Positions 1-6,769 of a DNA stretch of 7,479 nucleotides are shown here, one piece after another (position 1 is the stretch's first letter; each line of letters starts with the position of its first letter). This stretch comes from Alphaproteobacteria bacterium (GTDB taxonomy: Bacteria; Pseudomonadota; Alphaproteobacteria; UBA11222). The translations under genes and the position numbers were made by a program. A model generated the notes under the pieces. The model searched no databases and was not told the DNA's origin. It was given only the letters and a program-made list of their open reading frames with translations. The stretch covers positions 1 through 7,479 of the forward strand of contig DMKG01000157.1 in NCBI GenBank assembly GCA_003454415.1, read 5' to 3'.

Positions 1-9
1 TTACAGGTT

Positions 10-25
10 CTGAAGCTGGCTTCAG
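10..25 (-). repeat. Inverted repeat over the helicase stop codon
   Basis: CTGAAG, a 4-base loop CTGG, then CTTCAG form a perfect 6-bp hairpin that includes the helicase stop codon (22-24). It could help end the transcript, but no T-run follows on the minus strand before the window edge, so a classical intrinsic terminator is not shown. Confidence 0.3.
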
Positions 26-1398
26 TTGGAGGCGAATTTGGGGACGGGCCGAAGGATAAAGGCGGGGACGTGATCGCCCATGCCGATAACGCGCTGATCG
101 TGGCCTGAATTGTCCTTCTCCTGACGGGGACGGCGCTCCGCCGGCGCATGGCGCGCGGGCTGCGGAGTAACAGCTGCAGCAGGCGCGGTTTCTTTTTGCG
201 TCTTCCGGGATTTCCTGCTTTTTACCACCGGTGTGTAGGGAGAGGCCTCCTCCTCTGCCGGATCTCCGGAGACTTTAGCGCTCAGCGGATTTTCCATGCG
301 CGGAATGGCGATCCCCGTCATGCTCTCGATCGCGGCAACGGCTTTGGCTTCTGCGGATGAGGCCAGCATGAAGGCGAACCCCTCGCGCCCGGCGCGCCCG
401 GTGCGGCCGATCCGGTGAATATAATCCTCGGAATGTACCGGCACGTCGAAATTGAAAACATGGCTGACAGAGGGAATGTCCAGCCCTCGCGCCGCCACGT
501 CGCTGGCCGCGAGGATTTGCACTTCGCCGTTCTTGAACTGCTCCAGCACCTGCAGGCGATGGCGCTGCTCCATATCCCCATGCAGGGCCGCAACACTGAA
601 ACCATTATCCTTCAGATTACGGTAGAGCATGTCCACATCGCGTTTGCGGTTGCAGAAAATAATCCCGTTGGCGATGGGCTCCTTGCGCAGCAGATGCCGT
701 AGGACCTTGCGTTTTTCGCGTGAGTCGACTTCCAGAAGCGATTGTTTGACGGTCTTGGCGGCGGAACTGGCCGGCGCCACCTCGATGCGTTTGGGATTGT
801 TCAAAAACGCCTCCGTCAGGCGCTGAATTTCCTTTGGCATGGTGGCCGAGAAAAATAGCGTCTGCCGGGTAAATGGCAGCAGTTTGCAGATCTTCTCAAC
901 ATCCGGGATGAAGCCCATATCCAGCATGCGGTCGGCTTCATCGATGACCAGGATTTCCACCCCATGCAGCATCAATTTGCCGCGTTCGAAATGATCAAGC
1001 AGCCTACCAGGCGTTGCTATGAGCACATCGACCCCACGGTCGATGAGACGCGCCTGATCGTTGAAGGATACGCCCCCCATCAGCAGCGCCATGGCCAGTC
1101 TGTGATACTTGCCATAGGTCTCGAAACTCTCGCTGACCTGCATAGCCAGCTCTCTGGTGGGTTCCAGAATCAATGTTCGCGGCATACGGGCCTTGGCGCG
1201 GCCCTTCGCCAGCAGATCGATCATAGGCAGGGTAAAACCGGCCGTCTTTCCCGTGCCGGTCTGGGCGATTCCAAGAACGTCTCTGCCGGCCAGGACCTCT
1301 GGAATGGCTTCTGCCTGGATGGCTGTGGGTTTGGTGTATCCGGCGTCGCTTACAGCGCGCAAAAGGTCTGAACTCAGACCAAGATCAGTAAAGTCCAT
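22..1398 (-). CDS. rhlE: DEAD-box ATP-dependent RNA helicase, RhlE-like
   Basis: ATP-dependent RNA helicase that remodels RNA duplexes and RNA-protein complexes in the cytoplasm; RhlE-type enzymes are linked to ribosome assembly, RNA decay and cold adaptation. From the start at 1398 the protein has 458 residues. Motifs run in order: Q motif with PTAIQ (24-28), Walker A AQTGTGKT (45-52), PTRELA (80-85), TPGR (129-132), DEAD (153-156), SAT (184-186), IIFCN (246-250), ARGLDIP (303-309) and HRIGRTGR (328-335). Both RecA-like domains are intact. The tail after about 370 is low-complexity and basic (KSRKSRKTQK), typical of RhlE RNA-binding extensions. The frame stays open upstream to a TTG at 1497, but MDFTDLGLS at 1398 is the usual family N-terminus, and the extra 33 residues are AT-rich and overlap a TTGACA box. 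The Shine-Dalgarno is weak (AGGTAG, rather far upstream). It is divergent from the dehydrogenase pair. The family is certain; the exact paralogue symbol is less so. Confidence 0.93.
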   Translation of the reverse strand: MDFTDLGLSSDLLRAVSDAGYTKPTAIQAEAIPEVLAGRDVLGIAQTGTGKTAGFTLPMIDLLAKGRAKARMPRTLILEPTRELAMQVSESFETYGKYHRLAMALLMGGVSFNDQARLIDRGVDVLIATPGRLLDHFERGKLMLHGVEILVIDEADRMLDMGFIPDVEKICKLLPFTRQTLFFSATMPKEIQRLTEAFLNNPKRIEVAPASSAAKTVKQSLLEVDSREKRKVLRHLLRKEPIANGIIFCNRKRDVDMLYRNLKDNGFSVAALHGDMEQRHRLQVLEQFKNGEVQILAASDVAARGLDIPSVSHVFNFDVPVHSEDYIHRIGRTGRAGREGFAFMLASSAEAKAVAAIESMTGIAIPRMENPLSAKVSGDPAEEEASPYTPVVKSRKSRKTQKETAPAAAVTPQPARHAPAERRPRQEKDNSGHDQRVIGMGDHVPAFILRPVPKFASN

Positions 1399-1468
1399 GA
1401 GGGGGGCGGAGCTACCTGCAATTGATTTGAACAATAGAAAAACATATGAACTGCCAATATTATTAATG

Positions 1469-1497
1469 CAGCTAAGCAATTTCAGGGCTTTTGTCAA
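1469..1497 (-). promoter_or_regulatory. Candidate promoter of the helicase gene
   Basis: A perfect TTGACA hexamer occupies 1492-1497 on the minus strand. Seventeen bases further on is TAGCTG (1469-1474), a poor -10 match. If used, the transcript would have a roughly 65-base AT-rich leader before the ATG at 1398; long leaders are common for cold-responsive helicase genes. Only the -35 half is convincing. Its position argues against translation starting at TTG 1497, because that start codon is part of the box. Confidence 0.3.
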
Positions 1498-1630
1498 CCG
1501 TTACACGGCGCATAAAGCGTCTTTTCACGCCGGTAATCCCATTTTGTGTCAGGAATACCTCTGTCATCAAGAGACTTCCTCTCCCGCCCCCGGTTAGGTA
1601 GGCTGCTAGGATCATCTTATTCACGTATTA

Positions 1631-1638
1631 GGGGGGGG
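1631..1638 (+). promoter_or_regulatory. G8 tract serving as ribosome binding site
   Basis: Eight consecutive G residues end 4 bases before the ATG of the first dehydrogenase gene. This is the only purine-rich element in the Shine-Dalgarno position. Homopolymer G tracts can slip in replication, so its length could vary between cells and alter translation; that is inference. Confidence 0.4.
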
Positions 1639-1642
1639 AACG

Positions 1643-2416
1643 ATGCTGGATATTTTTAACCTCGCGGGAAAGGTGGCCATTGTTACCGGGGGGAATGGCG
1701 GAATTGGCCTGGGTATCGCGCGCGGCCTTGCCAATGCGGGCGCTGCCGTCGCCATTGTCGGCCGCAAGCAGGACAAGCTCGACAGGGCTTATGAAAACCT
1801 GAAGGGCATAGGCCCGAAGATCCTCAGGGTGCAGGCGGATGTATCCAGGGAAGAGGACGTCAGGCGCATGGTCAAGGAAACCGTGGAAGGGCTGGGCCGG
1901 GTGGACATTCTCTTCAACAATGCGGCGGTCAGTTACGGCCATAACGCCGCCAGCCTGCCGCTGGCGGAATGGAACAATCTCCTAGCCATCAATCTCACCT
2001 CCGTATTGTTGTGCAGCCAGGCTGTCTACCCTGAATTCAAGAAGGCGGGCGGCGGCAAGATCATCAATATCGGATCGATCATCACGCAGCAGATGGGACA
2101 TCCCAAGCTGATCGCCTATGCCGCCGCGAAGGGAGGCATGGACCATATGACCCAGAGTCTCGCGGTCGCCTGGGGACCGGACAATATTCAGGTGAATTGC
2201 GTGCTTCCGGGACTTGTGGATAGCGAGATGATGCCCTGTGAAGGACCCAATAAACAATCGAAGATGATTGACCAGATCGTCAGGGTTTCTCCTGTGCGCC
2301 GTTATGGCGTTCCCGATGACTTTCAGGCCCTTTCGGTTTTTCTGGCAAGCCGCGCCTCAAATTTTGTCACCGGCTCGCTGATCGTCGCGGATGGCGGATT
2401 GTCATTGGTGATTTAA
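1643..2416 (+). CDS. SDR-family NAD(P)-dependent oxidoreductase, copy 1
   Basis: Classical short-chain dehydrogenase/reductase of 257 residues, the normal length, expected to reduce a carbonyl or oxidise an alcohol with NAD(P)H in the cytosol. Visible features: a Rossmann glycine motif TGGNGGIG (15-22), VGR at the end of the second strand (39-41, basic, suggesting NADP(H)), NNAA (92-95), catalytic tetrad candidates Asn117 (AINLTS), Ser145 (NIGS), Tyr159 and Lys163 (YAAAK), then the PG motif (VLPGLV) and the C-terminal TGSLIVADGG. The overall pattern resembles gluconate 5-dehydrogenase or 3-oxoacyl-ACP reductase-like SDRs, but the substrate cannot be read from sequence. The start follows an unusual run of eight G residues (1631-1638) acting as the Shine-Dalgarno. 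It lies 23 bases upstream of a close paralogue, probably in one operon. No convincing -35/-10 pair is seen upstream. Confidence 0.93.
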   Translation: MLDIFNLAGKVAIVTGGNGGIGLGIARGLANAGAAVAIVGRKQDKLDRAYENLKGIGPKILRVQADVSREEDVRRMVKETVEGLGRVDILFNNAAVSYGHNAASLPLAEWNNLLAINLTSVLLCSQAVYPEFKKAGGGKIINIGSIITQQMGHPKLIAYAAAKGGMDHMTQSLAVAWGPDNIQVNCVLPGLVDSEMMPCEGPNKQSKMIDQIVRVSPVRRYGVPDDFQALSVFLASRASNFVTGSLIVADGGLSLVI

Positions 2417-2439
2417 TACCATCGTTCAGGAGAAAAGAC

Positions 2440-3210
2440 ATGCTTGAAGCGTTAGATCTATCGGGAAAAGTCGCCATCGTTACCGGCGGCAATGGCGGCC
2501 TGGGGCTTGGTCTGGCCCGGGGGATGGCCAATGCGGGCGCCGCCGTGGCGATCGTCGGCCGCAACATGGAAAAGCTGGAAGCGGCCTATGAAGATCTGAA
2601 AGGGATTGGCCCGAAAATCCTGCGGGTGCAGGCCGACGTATCTAAACAGGACGACGTCAACCGTATGGTGAAAGAAACCGTGGCGGCGCTTGGCCGGGTA
2701 GACATTCTATTCAACAACGCCGCCATCAGTTATGGCCATGACGCGGCCAGGATGACGCTTGAGGAATGGAACAATTTCATCGCCATCGATCTGACCTCGG
2801 TGTTTCTCTGCTGCCAGGCGGTCTATCCTGAATTCCTCAAAGTTGGCGGTGGTAAGATCATCAATATCGGCTCCGCCATCACCAAACAGATGGGGCACCC
2901 GAAGCTCATTGCCTATGCCGCTTCCAAGGGCGGCATGGACCACATGACCCAGAGCCTGGCGGCGGCCTGGGGACCCGACAACATTCAGGTGAATTGCGTC
3001 CTGCCCGGGCTGGTGGACAGTGAAATGATGCCTTGCGAAGGTCCCAGAAAACAGTCCCGGGTTGTCGATTGGGCGATCCAGAATTCCCCTGTGCGCCGCT
3101 ATGGAGTGCCGGACGATTTTCAGGGAATCGCGATTTTCCTGGCGAGTCCCGCCTCAAGCTTTATTACAGGCTCGCTGATCGTGGCGGACGGCGGGCTGAC
3201 CCTGGTCTAG
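2440..3210 (+). CDS. SDR-family oxidoreductase, copy 2 (tandem paralogue)
   Basis: Second SDR, 256 residues, aligning without gaps to copy 1 with 54 differences (about 79% identity by hand count). It keeps the cofactor motif TGGNGGLG (15-22), VGR (39-41), NNAA (92-95), Ser145 and the Tyr159-x3-Lys163 pair (YAASK). The tetrad Asn at 117 is Asp here (IAIDLTS; codon GAT at 2788-2790), whereas copy 1 has Asn. Some SDRs tolerate changes at this site, so activity may be altered rather than lost. Translation starts after a good AGGAG (2428-2432) 7 bases before the ATG, 23 bases after the stop of copy 1, so co-transcription is likely. The longest identical protein stretch (AWGPDN to PCEGP, 27 residues) differs at many third codon positions, meaning both copies have been under selection. 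The stop TAG overlaps the stop of the convergent lipoprotein gene within CTAG. The substrate is unknown. Confidence 0.93.
   Translation: MLEALDLSGKVAIVTGGNGGLGLGLARGMANAGAAVAIVGRNMEKLEAAYEDLKGIGPKILRVQADVSKQDDVNRMVKETVAALGRVDILFNNAAISYGHDAARMTLEEWNNFIAIDLTSVFLCCQAVYPEFLKVGGGKIINIGSAITKQMGHPKLIAYAASKGGMDHMTQSLAAAWGPDNIQVNCVLPGLVDSEMMPCEGPRKQSRVVDWAIQNSPVRRYGVPDDFQGIAIFLASPASSFITGSLIVADGGLTLV
3207..3210. other. Shared CTAG: two convergent stop codons overlap
   Basis: The palindrome CTAG supplies TAG for the plus-strand dehydrogenase (3208-3210) and TAG for the minus-strand lipoprotein gene (3207-3209). There is therefore no intergenic space and no room for a terminator between the convergent genes. 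Confidence 0.85.
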
Positions 3211-3845
3211 AAGCGCCGGCCGTTCGTGTCGAAACCGCCTCTGAGAGGTGGCGTCGACATGTCGCTGAGCAGCACATTGATCGATTTTGCAAGATTTTCC
3301 GTCGTGGCGGCGGTTGAGGGCAGACGCAACTGTCCGCTGGCGGCCAGATGCGCGCCCACACAGAACGCAGCCATGACGCGCACATTCTCACCGCTTACCG
3401 AAGGGATCTGATCCGGGGACGAACACGCCCAGTCCGGCAGGGTTTGGACATGCGGGTTGAAGATGAGCGCCAGCCGGACATTGCGCCCCCCTGAACCCAG
3501 CATGGTCCGCAGCCGGTCCTGGACAAAGGGAACCGGCGTATCCAGGGAGGGCGGCGGAACCTGTTCTTTCCCCCTGGTCATCAGCCGAACCCCTTCGCTC
3601 CGGCCGGGAAGATGAACCCTGGCCGCAAGAGCGGACGCATCCATGCCCGCAGGCGGGTTTCCATGGATTTCCAGGGGAAGGCCGCCATCCTGCGCGCCAT
3701 AGCTGAGCAGCGAGGGCTGAAACAGCGGGCGCTGGTTGACATGGGTGATCAGGCTCTGCTCCGCACAACCCACCAGCAGGGGCCCACAGACGGCCAGCAG
3801 AAAATTTACAATCCGCTTGCGGCGATTGATCAATCTGCTGCTCAA
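3207..3845 (-). CDS. Putative lipoprotein of unknown function
   Basis: Starting at TTG 3845 gives 212 residues: a basic n-region (RLINRRKR), a hydrophobic core (IVNFLLAVCGPLLV) and a lipobox LVGC with Cys27, so signal peptidase II processing and lipid anchoring are expected. Ala follows the Cys, and no Asp retention signal is present, so outer-membrane sorting is likely. The mature part contains LPLEIHGNPPAG, VRLALIFNPH and NVRVMAAFCVGAHLA. I associate this arrangement with conserved alphaproteobacterial lipoproteins of unknown function, but no named domain can be given. Starting upstream at 3998 would place 51 residues of out-of-frame shadow of the preceding gene before the signal peptide, so it was rejected. 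The TTG overlaps the TGA stop of the DUF4242 gene (TTGA, 3842-3845), suggesting translational coupling; the Shine-Dalgarno is weak. TTG 3833 is an alternative start. The gene is last in the topoisomerase operon. Confidence 0.72.
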   Translation of the reverse strand: MSSRLINRRKRIVNFLLAVCGPLLVGCAEQSLITHVNQRPLFQPSLLSYGAQDGGLPLEIHGNPPAGMDASALAARVHLPGRSEGVRLMTRGKEQVPPPSLDTPVPFVQDRLRTMLGSGGRNVRLALIFNPHVQTLPDWACSSPDQIPSVSGENVRVMAAFCVGAHLAASGQLRLPSTAATTENLAKSINVLLSDMSTPPLRGGFDTNGRRF

Positions 3846-4117
3846 CTTCTGGCGGTGGTCGGGTCGATCATGCGTTTGACTTCCGTCACCTTGTTGGCGG
3901 GAAAACCGCTTTTCCTGGCATGTTCGTGAATCAGGGATTCGTCTTTCGCCAGATAGACGCAAAAAGTCTTGTCGGCGGTGACAAAGGATTCGAGCCACTG
4001 GATATCCGTGCCCAGTTCCGCCAGAGCCTTGTTAGAGGTTTGCGCCGCTTCGCGCAGAGCCTCGCGCTCGGCGCTGCCAATTGCCGGAAGTTCGCGTTCA
4101 ATAATGAATTTGCGCAT
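3842..4117 (-). CDS. DUF4242 / SCO4226-like small protein
   Basis: A 91-residue protein beginning MRKFIIERELPAIG. The layout matches the DUF4242 family, a small ferredoxin-like fold that includes the nickel-binding Streptomyces protein SCO4226: N-terminal strand FIIEREL (4-10), helix with AQTSNKAL (25-32), DIQWLESFVT (38-47) followed by KTFCVYLAKDE (50-60), IHEHARKSGFPANKVTEV (63-80) and IDPTT (84-88). Metal binding is inferred from that relative only; His64 and His66 are visible candidate ligands. The frame extends to an ATG at 4153, but the start at 4117 fits the family N-terminus and has GGGGAA about 5 bases upstream. It lies 67 bases after the topoisomerase gene and overlaps the lipoprotein gene by 4 bases, so it is probably cotranscribed with both. 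Biological role unknown. Confidence 0.85.
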   Translation of the reverse strand: MRKFIIERELPAIGSAEREALREAAQTSNKALAELGTDIQWLESFVTADKTFCVYLAKDESLIHEHARKSGFPANKVTEVKRMIDPTTARS

Positions 4118-4184
4118 CGGTTTTCCCCATCCAACGTTGACCTGAGGGCGCATAATCTAGCGATAATCGCATACGGATGGTATC

Positions 4185-6155
4185 CTAAATATCCAACTCC
4201 GTTACGAAGGCCGCGCGTTCCTGAATGAAGGCGAAACGGGATTCGGGTTTCTTTCCCATGAGCTGTTCGACCAGGGCGGCGGCGCCCGCCTCGCCTTTAT
4301 CCTGCACCACGACGCGCAGCAGATGACGCCGGGCGCGATCCATGGTGGTTTCGCGCAATTGCGCGGGCATCATTTCGCCCAACCCCTTGAAACGGCCCAT
4401 TTCAACCTTGCCCCGGCCGCTGAAGACCGTGCGCATCAATTCTTCCCTGTGGGCGTCATCGCGGGCATAAGCCGTTTTCCCCCCCTGGGTGAGCCGGTAG
4501 AGCGGCGGCATGGCCAGATAGAGCCGCCCATTCCTGATCAGTCCGGGCATCTGGCGGAAGAAAAAAGTGATGAGCAGCGCGGCGATATGCGCCCCGTCCA
4601 CATCGGCATCCGTCATGATGATGACCTTGCCATACCGGATGTCGCCATCGCGGTATTTTTCCCTTACCCCGCAGCCCAGCGCCTGGATGATGTCGGCGAT
4701 CTCCTGATTGGCGGAGAGCTTGTCCATGGAGGCGCTGGCGACATTCAGGATCTTGCCACGCAAGGGGAGGATGGCCTGGGTGGCGCGGTCCCGCGCCTGT
4801 TTTGCTGATCCCCCGGCGGAATCCCCTTCCACCAGGAAAATCTCGGTTTCCTCTACCCTGTCACTGGAACAATCCGCCAGTTTGCCGGGCAGGCGCAGCT
4901 TGCGGGTGGCGCTCTTTCGCTCCGCCTCCCGGGCCTGACGGCGGCGGAGGCGTTCTTCAGCGCGTTCGACGCACCAGTCCAGCAATTTGTTAGCGATATT
5001 CGGGGCCCCCGAGAGCCAGTGATCGAAATGATCGCGCACCGCGTTCTCCACCAGGCGTGCGGCCTCCGCGCTGGCCAGCTTCTCCTTGGTTTGTCCCTGA
5101 AATTCGGGTTCGCGAAGGAAGAGGGAAAGGATGATGCCCGCACTGCCTGTGACGTCTTCCGCCGTGAGCAGTCCCGCTTTCTTGTTGCCTGTCAGTTCTC
5201 CATATCCCCGAAGCGCCTTGTAAAGGGCCGTCTTCAATCCTGCTTCATGGGTGCCGCCGGCAGGGGTCGGAATGGTGTTGCAGTAGGATTCCAGAAATGC
5301 GTCCCCATCCGCATACCAGGTAATGGCCCATTCCACTCTGCCCCGGTCCTTTGGCAGATTTTCACGGCCCGTAAAGGCGTCCGGCGTGATCAGGGCATAC
5401 CCGTTGATCGCGCCGGCAAGGTAATCGGAAATGCCGCCCGTAAAATGCAGGACGTCGCTTTCCGGAATATCGGGCGCGTGCCGCAATAATTCGGGGGCGC
5501 ATTTCCAGCGTATTTCCACTCCACCATAGAGATAGGCCTTGGCGCGCGCCATCTTGTAGAGCAACGCCGGCTTGAAATGCGCCTGCGGCCCGAATATCTG
5601 CCTGTCGGGATAAAAACGTATCGTCGTGCCGCGTCGGTTGCCGGCTGAACCTACGGCTTTCAGCCGGTCCTGCGCCACGCCGCGCGCATAGGATTGCGTA
5701 TAAAGCTGCTTGTCGCGCGCGACTTCCACGATAAGCTTTTCCGAAAGCGCATTCACAACCGACAGCCCAACCCCGTGCAGACCACCGGAGGTTGCGTAAA
5801 CCTTGCCGCTGAACTTGCCGCCGGAATGAAGCGTGGTGAGAATGACCTCCAGCGCCGATTTGGGTTTGAATTTGGGATGGGGATCGATGGGAATTCCGCG
5901 GCCATTATCCTGCAAACAAAGGCATCCATCCGCCTCCAGGGTCATTTCGATGCGCGTGGCGTGTCCGGCCACGGCTTCATCCATGGCGTTGTCCAGAATC
6001 TCCGCCGCCAGGTGATGCAGGGCGCGCTCATCCGTTCCGCCAATATACATGCCGGGCCGGCGGCGCACAGGCTCCAGCCCCTCCAGGACCTCGATGTCGT
6101 GGGCGGTATAGCTTGCGTCCGGTTTCGCTGGGGATTTCTTGAACAGATCAGCCAT
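4185..6155 (-). CDS. parE: DNA topoisomerase IV subunit B
   Basis: ATPase subunit of topoisomerase IV, which with ParC decatenates sister chromosomes and relaxes supercoils. The protein has 656 residues. The GHKL ATPase domain shows Glu52 and Asn56 (EILDN), DNGRGIP (83-89), GGLHGVG (124-130) and the QTK loop with Lys357 (QTKEKL). The TOPRIM domain shows EGDSAGG (443-449, Glu443), PLRGKILNV (464-472) and DADVDGAH (516-523, metal-binding Asp516, 518 and 520). The C-terminus has RFKGLGEMMPAQL (588-600). The length excludes proteobacterial GyrB, which is about 800 residues because of a TOPRIM insertion. The EGDSAGG to PLRGK stretch corresponds to the quinolone-resistance region of the family. The start MADLFKKSP at 6155 is preceded by GGAAAT; a TATATT-like -10 lies about 30 bases upstream (6185-6190) without a clear -35. 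It appears to be the first gene of an operon with the DUF4242 and lipoprotein genes. Confidence 0.96.
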   Translation of the reverse strand: MADLFKKSPAKPDASYTAHDIEVLEGLEPVRRRPGMYIGGTDERALHHLAAEILDNAMDEAVAGHATRIEMTLEADGCLCLQDNGRGIPIDPHPKFKPKSALEVILTTLHSGGKFSGKVYATSGGLHGVGLSVVNALSEKLIVEVARDKQLYTQSYARGVAQDRLKAVGSAGNRRGTTIRFYPDRQIFGPQAHFKPALLYKMARAKAYLYGGVEIRWKCAPELLRHAPDIPESDVLHFTGGISDYLAGAINGYALITPDAFTGRENLPKDRGRVEWAITWYADGDAFLESYCNTIPTPAGGTHEAGLKTALYKALRGYGELTGNKKAGLLTAEDVTGSAGIILSLFLREPEFQGQTKEKLASAEAARLVENAVRDHFDHWLSGAPNIANKLLDWCVERAEERLRRRQAREAERKSATRKLRLPGKLADCSSDRVEETEIFLVEGDSAGGSAKQARDRATQAILPLRGKILNVASASMDKLSANQEIADIIQALGCGVREKYRDGDIRYGKVIIMTDADVDGAHIAALLITFFFRQMPGLIRNGRLYLAMPPLYRLTQGGKTAYARDDAHREELMRTVFSGRGKVEMGRFKGLGEMMPAQLRETTMDRARRHLLRVVVQDKGEAGAAALVEQLMGKKPESRFAFIQERAAFVTELDI

Positions 6156-6227
6156 TGGATTTCCGAATCATATCACGGCCTGAAAATATAACCCATGTCC
6201 GGGCTTCGAATCTTCCCTGCCTGACGG

Positions 6228-6456
6228 GATGGCAGCGCGGCGCAGCAAGGCAGCCGCAAGGACGCCCATATCGGGGTGCTGGCCGTGTCTCCGGCGCTGA
6301 TCGAAGCGCTTGAAAGCGCCTGCCGGGATATTCGCATCATACGGACGCCTTGCTGTCAGCCGGCTTTCCGCCAGCGGGGGGCTGGCCGAATGGCCGGAAG
6401 CGGAGAACTTCAAACGCGCGAGGGAGGAAGACCACCGGACCTGGCAACAGCCGTAG
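6228..6456 (+). pseudogene. Possible decayed gene remnant, two frames
   Basis: Part of the 670-base stretch between the topoisomerase start and parD. Two coding-like pieces follow one another in different frames. The first, from 6228 after a TGA at 6222, reads KDAHIGVLAVSPALIEALES and has normal codon choice up to about 6345. The second lies in the next frame (6301-6456) and reads GGLAEWPEAENFKRAREEDH before a TAG at 6454; its third positions are strongly G/C. A switch of frame near 6340 would explain both, as in a frameshifted gene fragment. No start codon with a good Shine-Dalgarno is visible and I recognise no family. It may equally be two chance ORFs in GC-rich DNA. The minus strand also has a long open frame here (6168-6731), which I take as a shadow. 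Confidence 0.3.
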
Positions 6457-6485
6457 TGCATCATTCCCCGAAGGCGCGCCGTTCT

Positions 6486-6749
6486 GTGCAGACGGAATTG
6501 ACCATACCGAAAGAATCCTTCCTTGCCGATCTTGAAACACTGCTGATTGCCTTGGATATGCACCTGATGTTCATTCGCCAGCCGTTCAAAATCCTGCGCT
6601 TGAAACTTCTTGAGATGAAAACGGACGGCCTGACGCCGGACCTTCAGGCGCCCAAGGCGTGGTTTTCGGCGATGCCCGACGCCGAACTCTTCGCCGCATT
6701 GGGCGCGCTCCATAACCCCTTTCGGCTGCAAGACCGGGTGCTGAACTGA
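6486..6749 (+). CDS. Small hypothetical protein or gene fragment
   Basis: A possible 87-residue protein starting at GTG 6486 (MQTELTIPKESF) with GAAGG about 10 bases upstream; TTG 6498 is an alternative. The frame is open from 6228, but the part before 6480 reads poorly (RRSVQ, GGRPPDL), so a start near here is preferred. From 6498 on, codon choice looks genuine with many G/C third positions. The sequence includes an alternating hydrophobic and charged segment (FLADLETLLIALDMHLMFI) that may form one or two helices, and ends in AELFAALGALHNPFRLQDRV. No domain is recognised. It ends 74 bases before parD on the same strand and could be the 3' remnant of a longer gene or a small accessory protein. 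Confidence 0.35.
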   Translation: MQTELTIPKESFLADLETLLIALDMHLMFIRQPFKILRLKLLEMKTDGLTPDLQAPKAWFSAMPDAELFAALGALHNPFRLQDRVLN

Positions 6750-6769
6750 GACGCGCAGGGCAGAATTCT

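Noticed and set aside
1399..1497. N-terminal 33-residue extension of the helicase from TTG 1497
   Set aside because: Homologues begin at the MDFTDLGLS-like position, the extension is AT-rich, and its start codon is part of a TTGACA box.
3255..3264. Perfect palindrome CGACATGTCG
   Set aside because: Lies inside the lipoprotein coding region, without a second copy or nearby promoter; expected by chance in GC-rich DNA.
3388..3768. 126-codon minus-strand open frame
   Set aside because: Alternative frame inside the lipoprotein gene; Gly/Pro/Ala/Arg-rich shadow without signal peptide or motif.
3846..3998. Longer lipoprotein start at 3998
   Set aside because: The extra 51 residues lie wholly antiparallel-free but out of frame within the DUF4242 gene on the same strand, and would bury the signal peptide.
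4118..4153. Earlier ATG of the DUF4242 gene at 4153
   Set aside because: The family N-terminus is MRKFIIEREL, with a good GGGGAA just upstream of 4117.
4165..4176. GCGAT-T-ATCGC type inverted repeat near the parE/DUF4242 gap as an operator
   Set aside because: Short, single copy, with no matching promoter elements; not enough to call a regulatory site.
5019..5489. 156-codon plus-strand open frame opposite parE
   Set aside because: Antisense to a confidently assigned topoisomerase gene with no independent coding evidence.
6168..6731. 187-codon minus-strand open frame
   Set aside because: His/Arg/Gln-rich composition typical of an antisense shadow, no family resemblance, and no reasonable Shine-Dalgarno.
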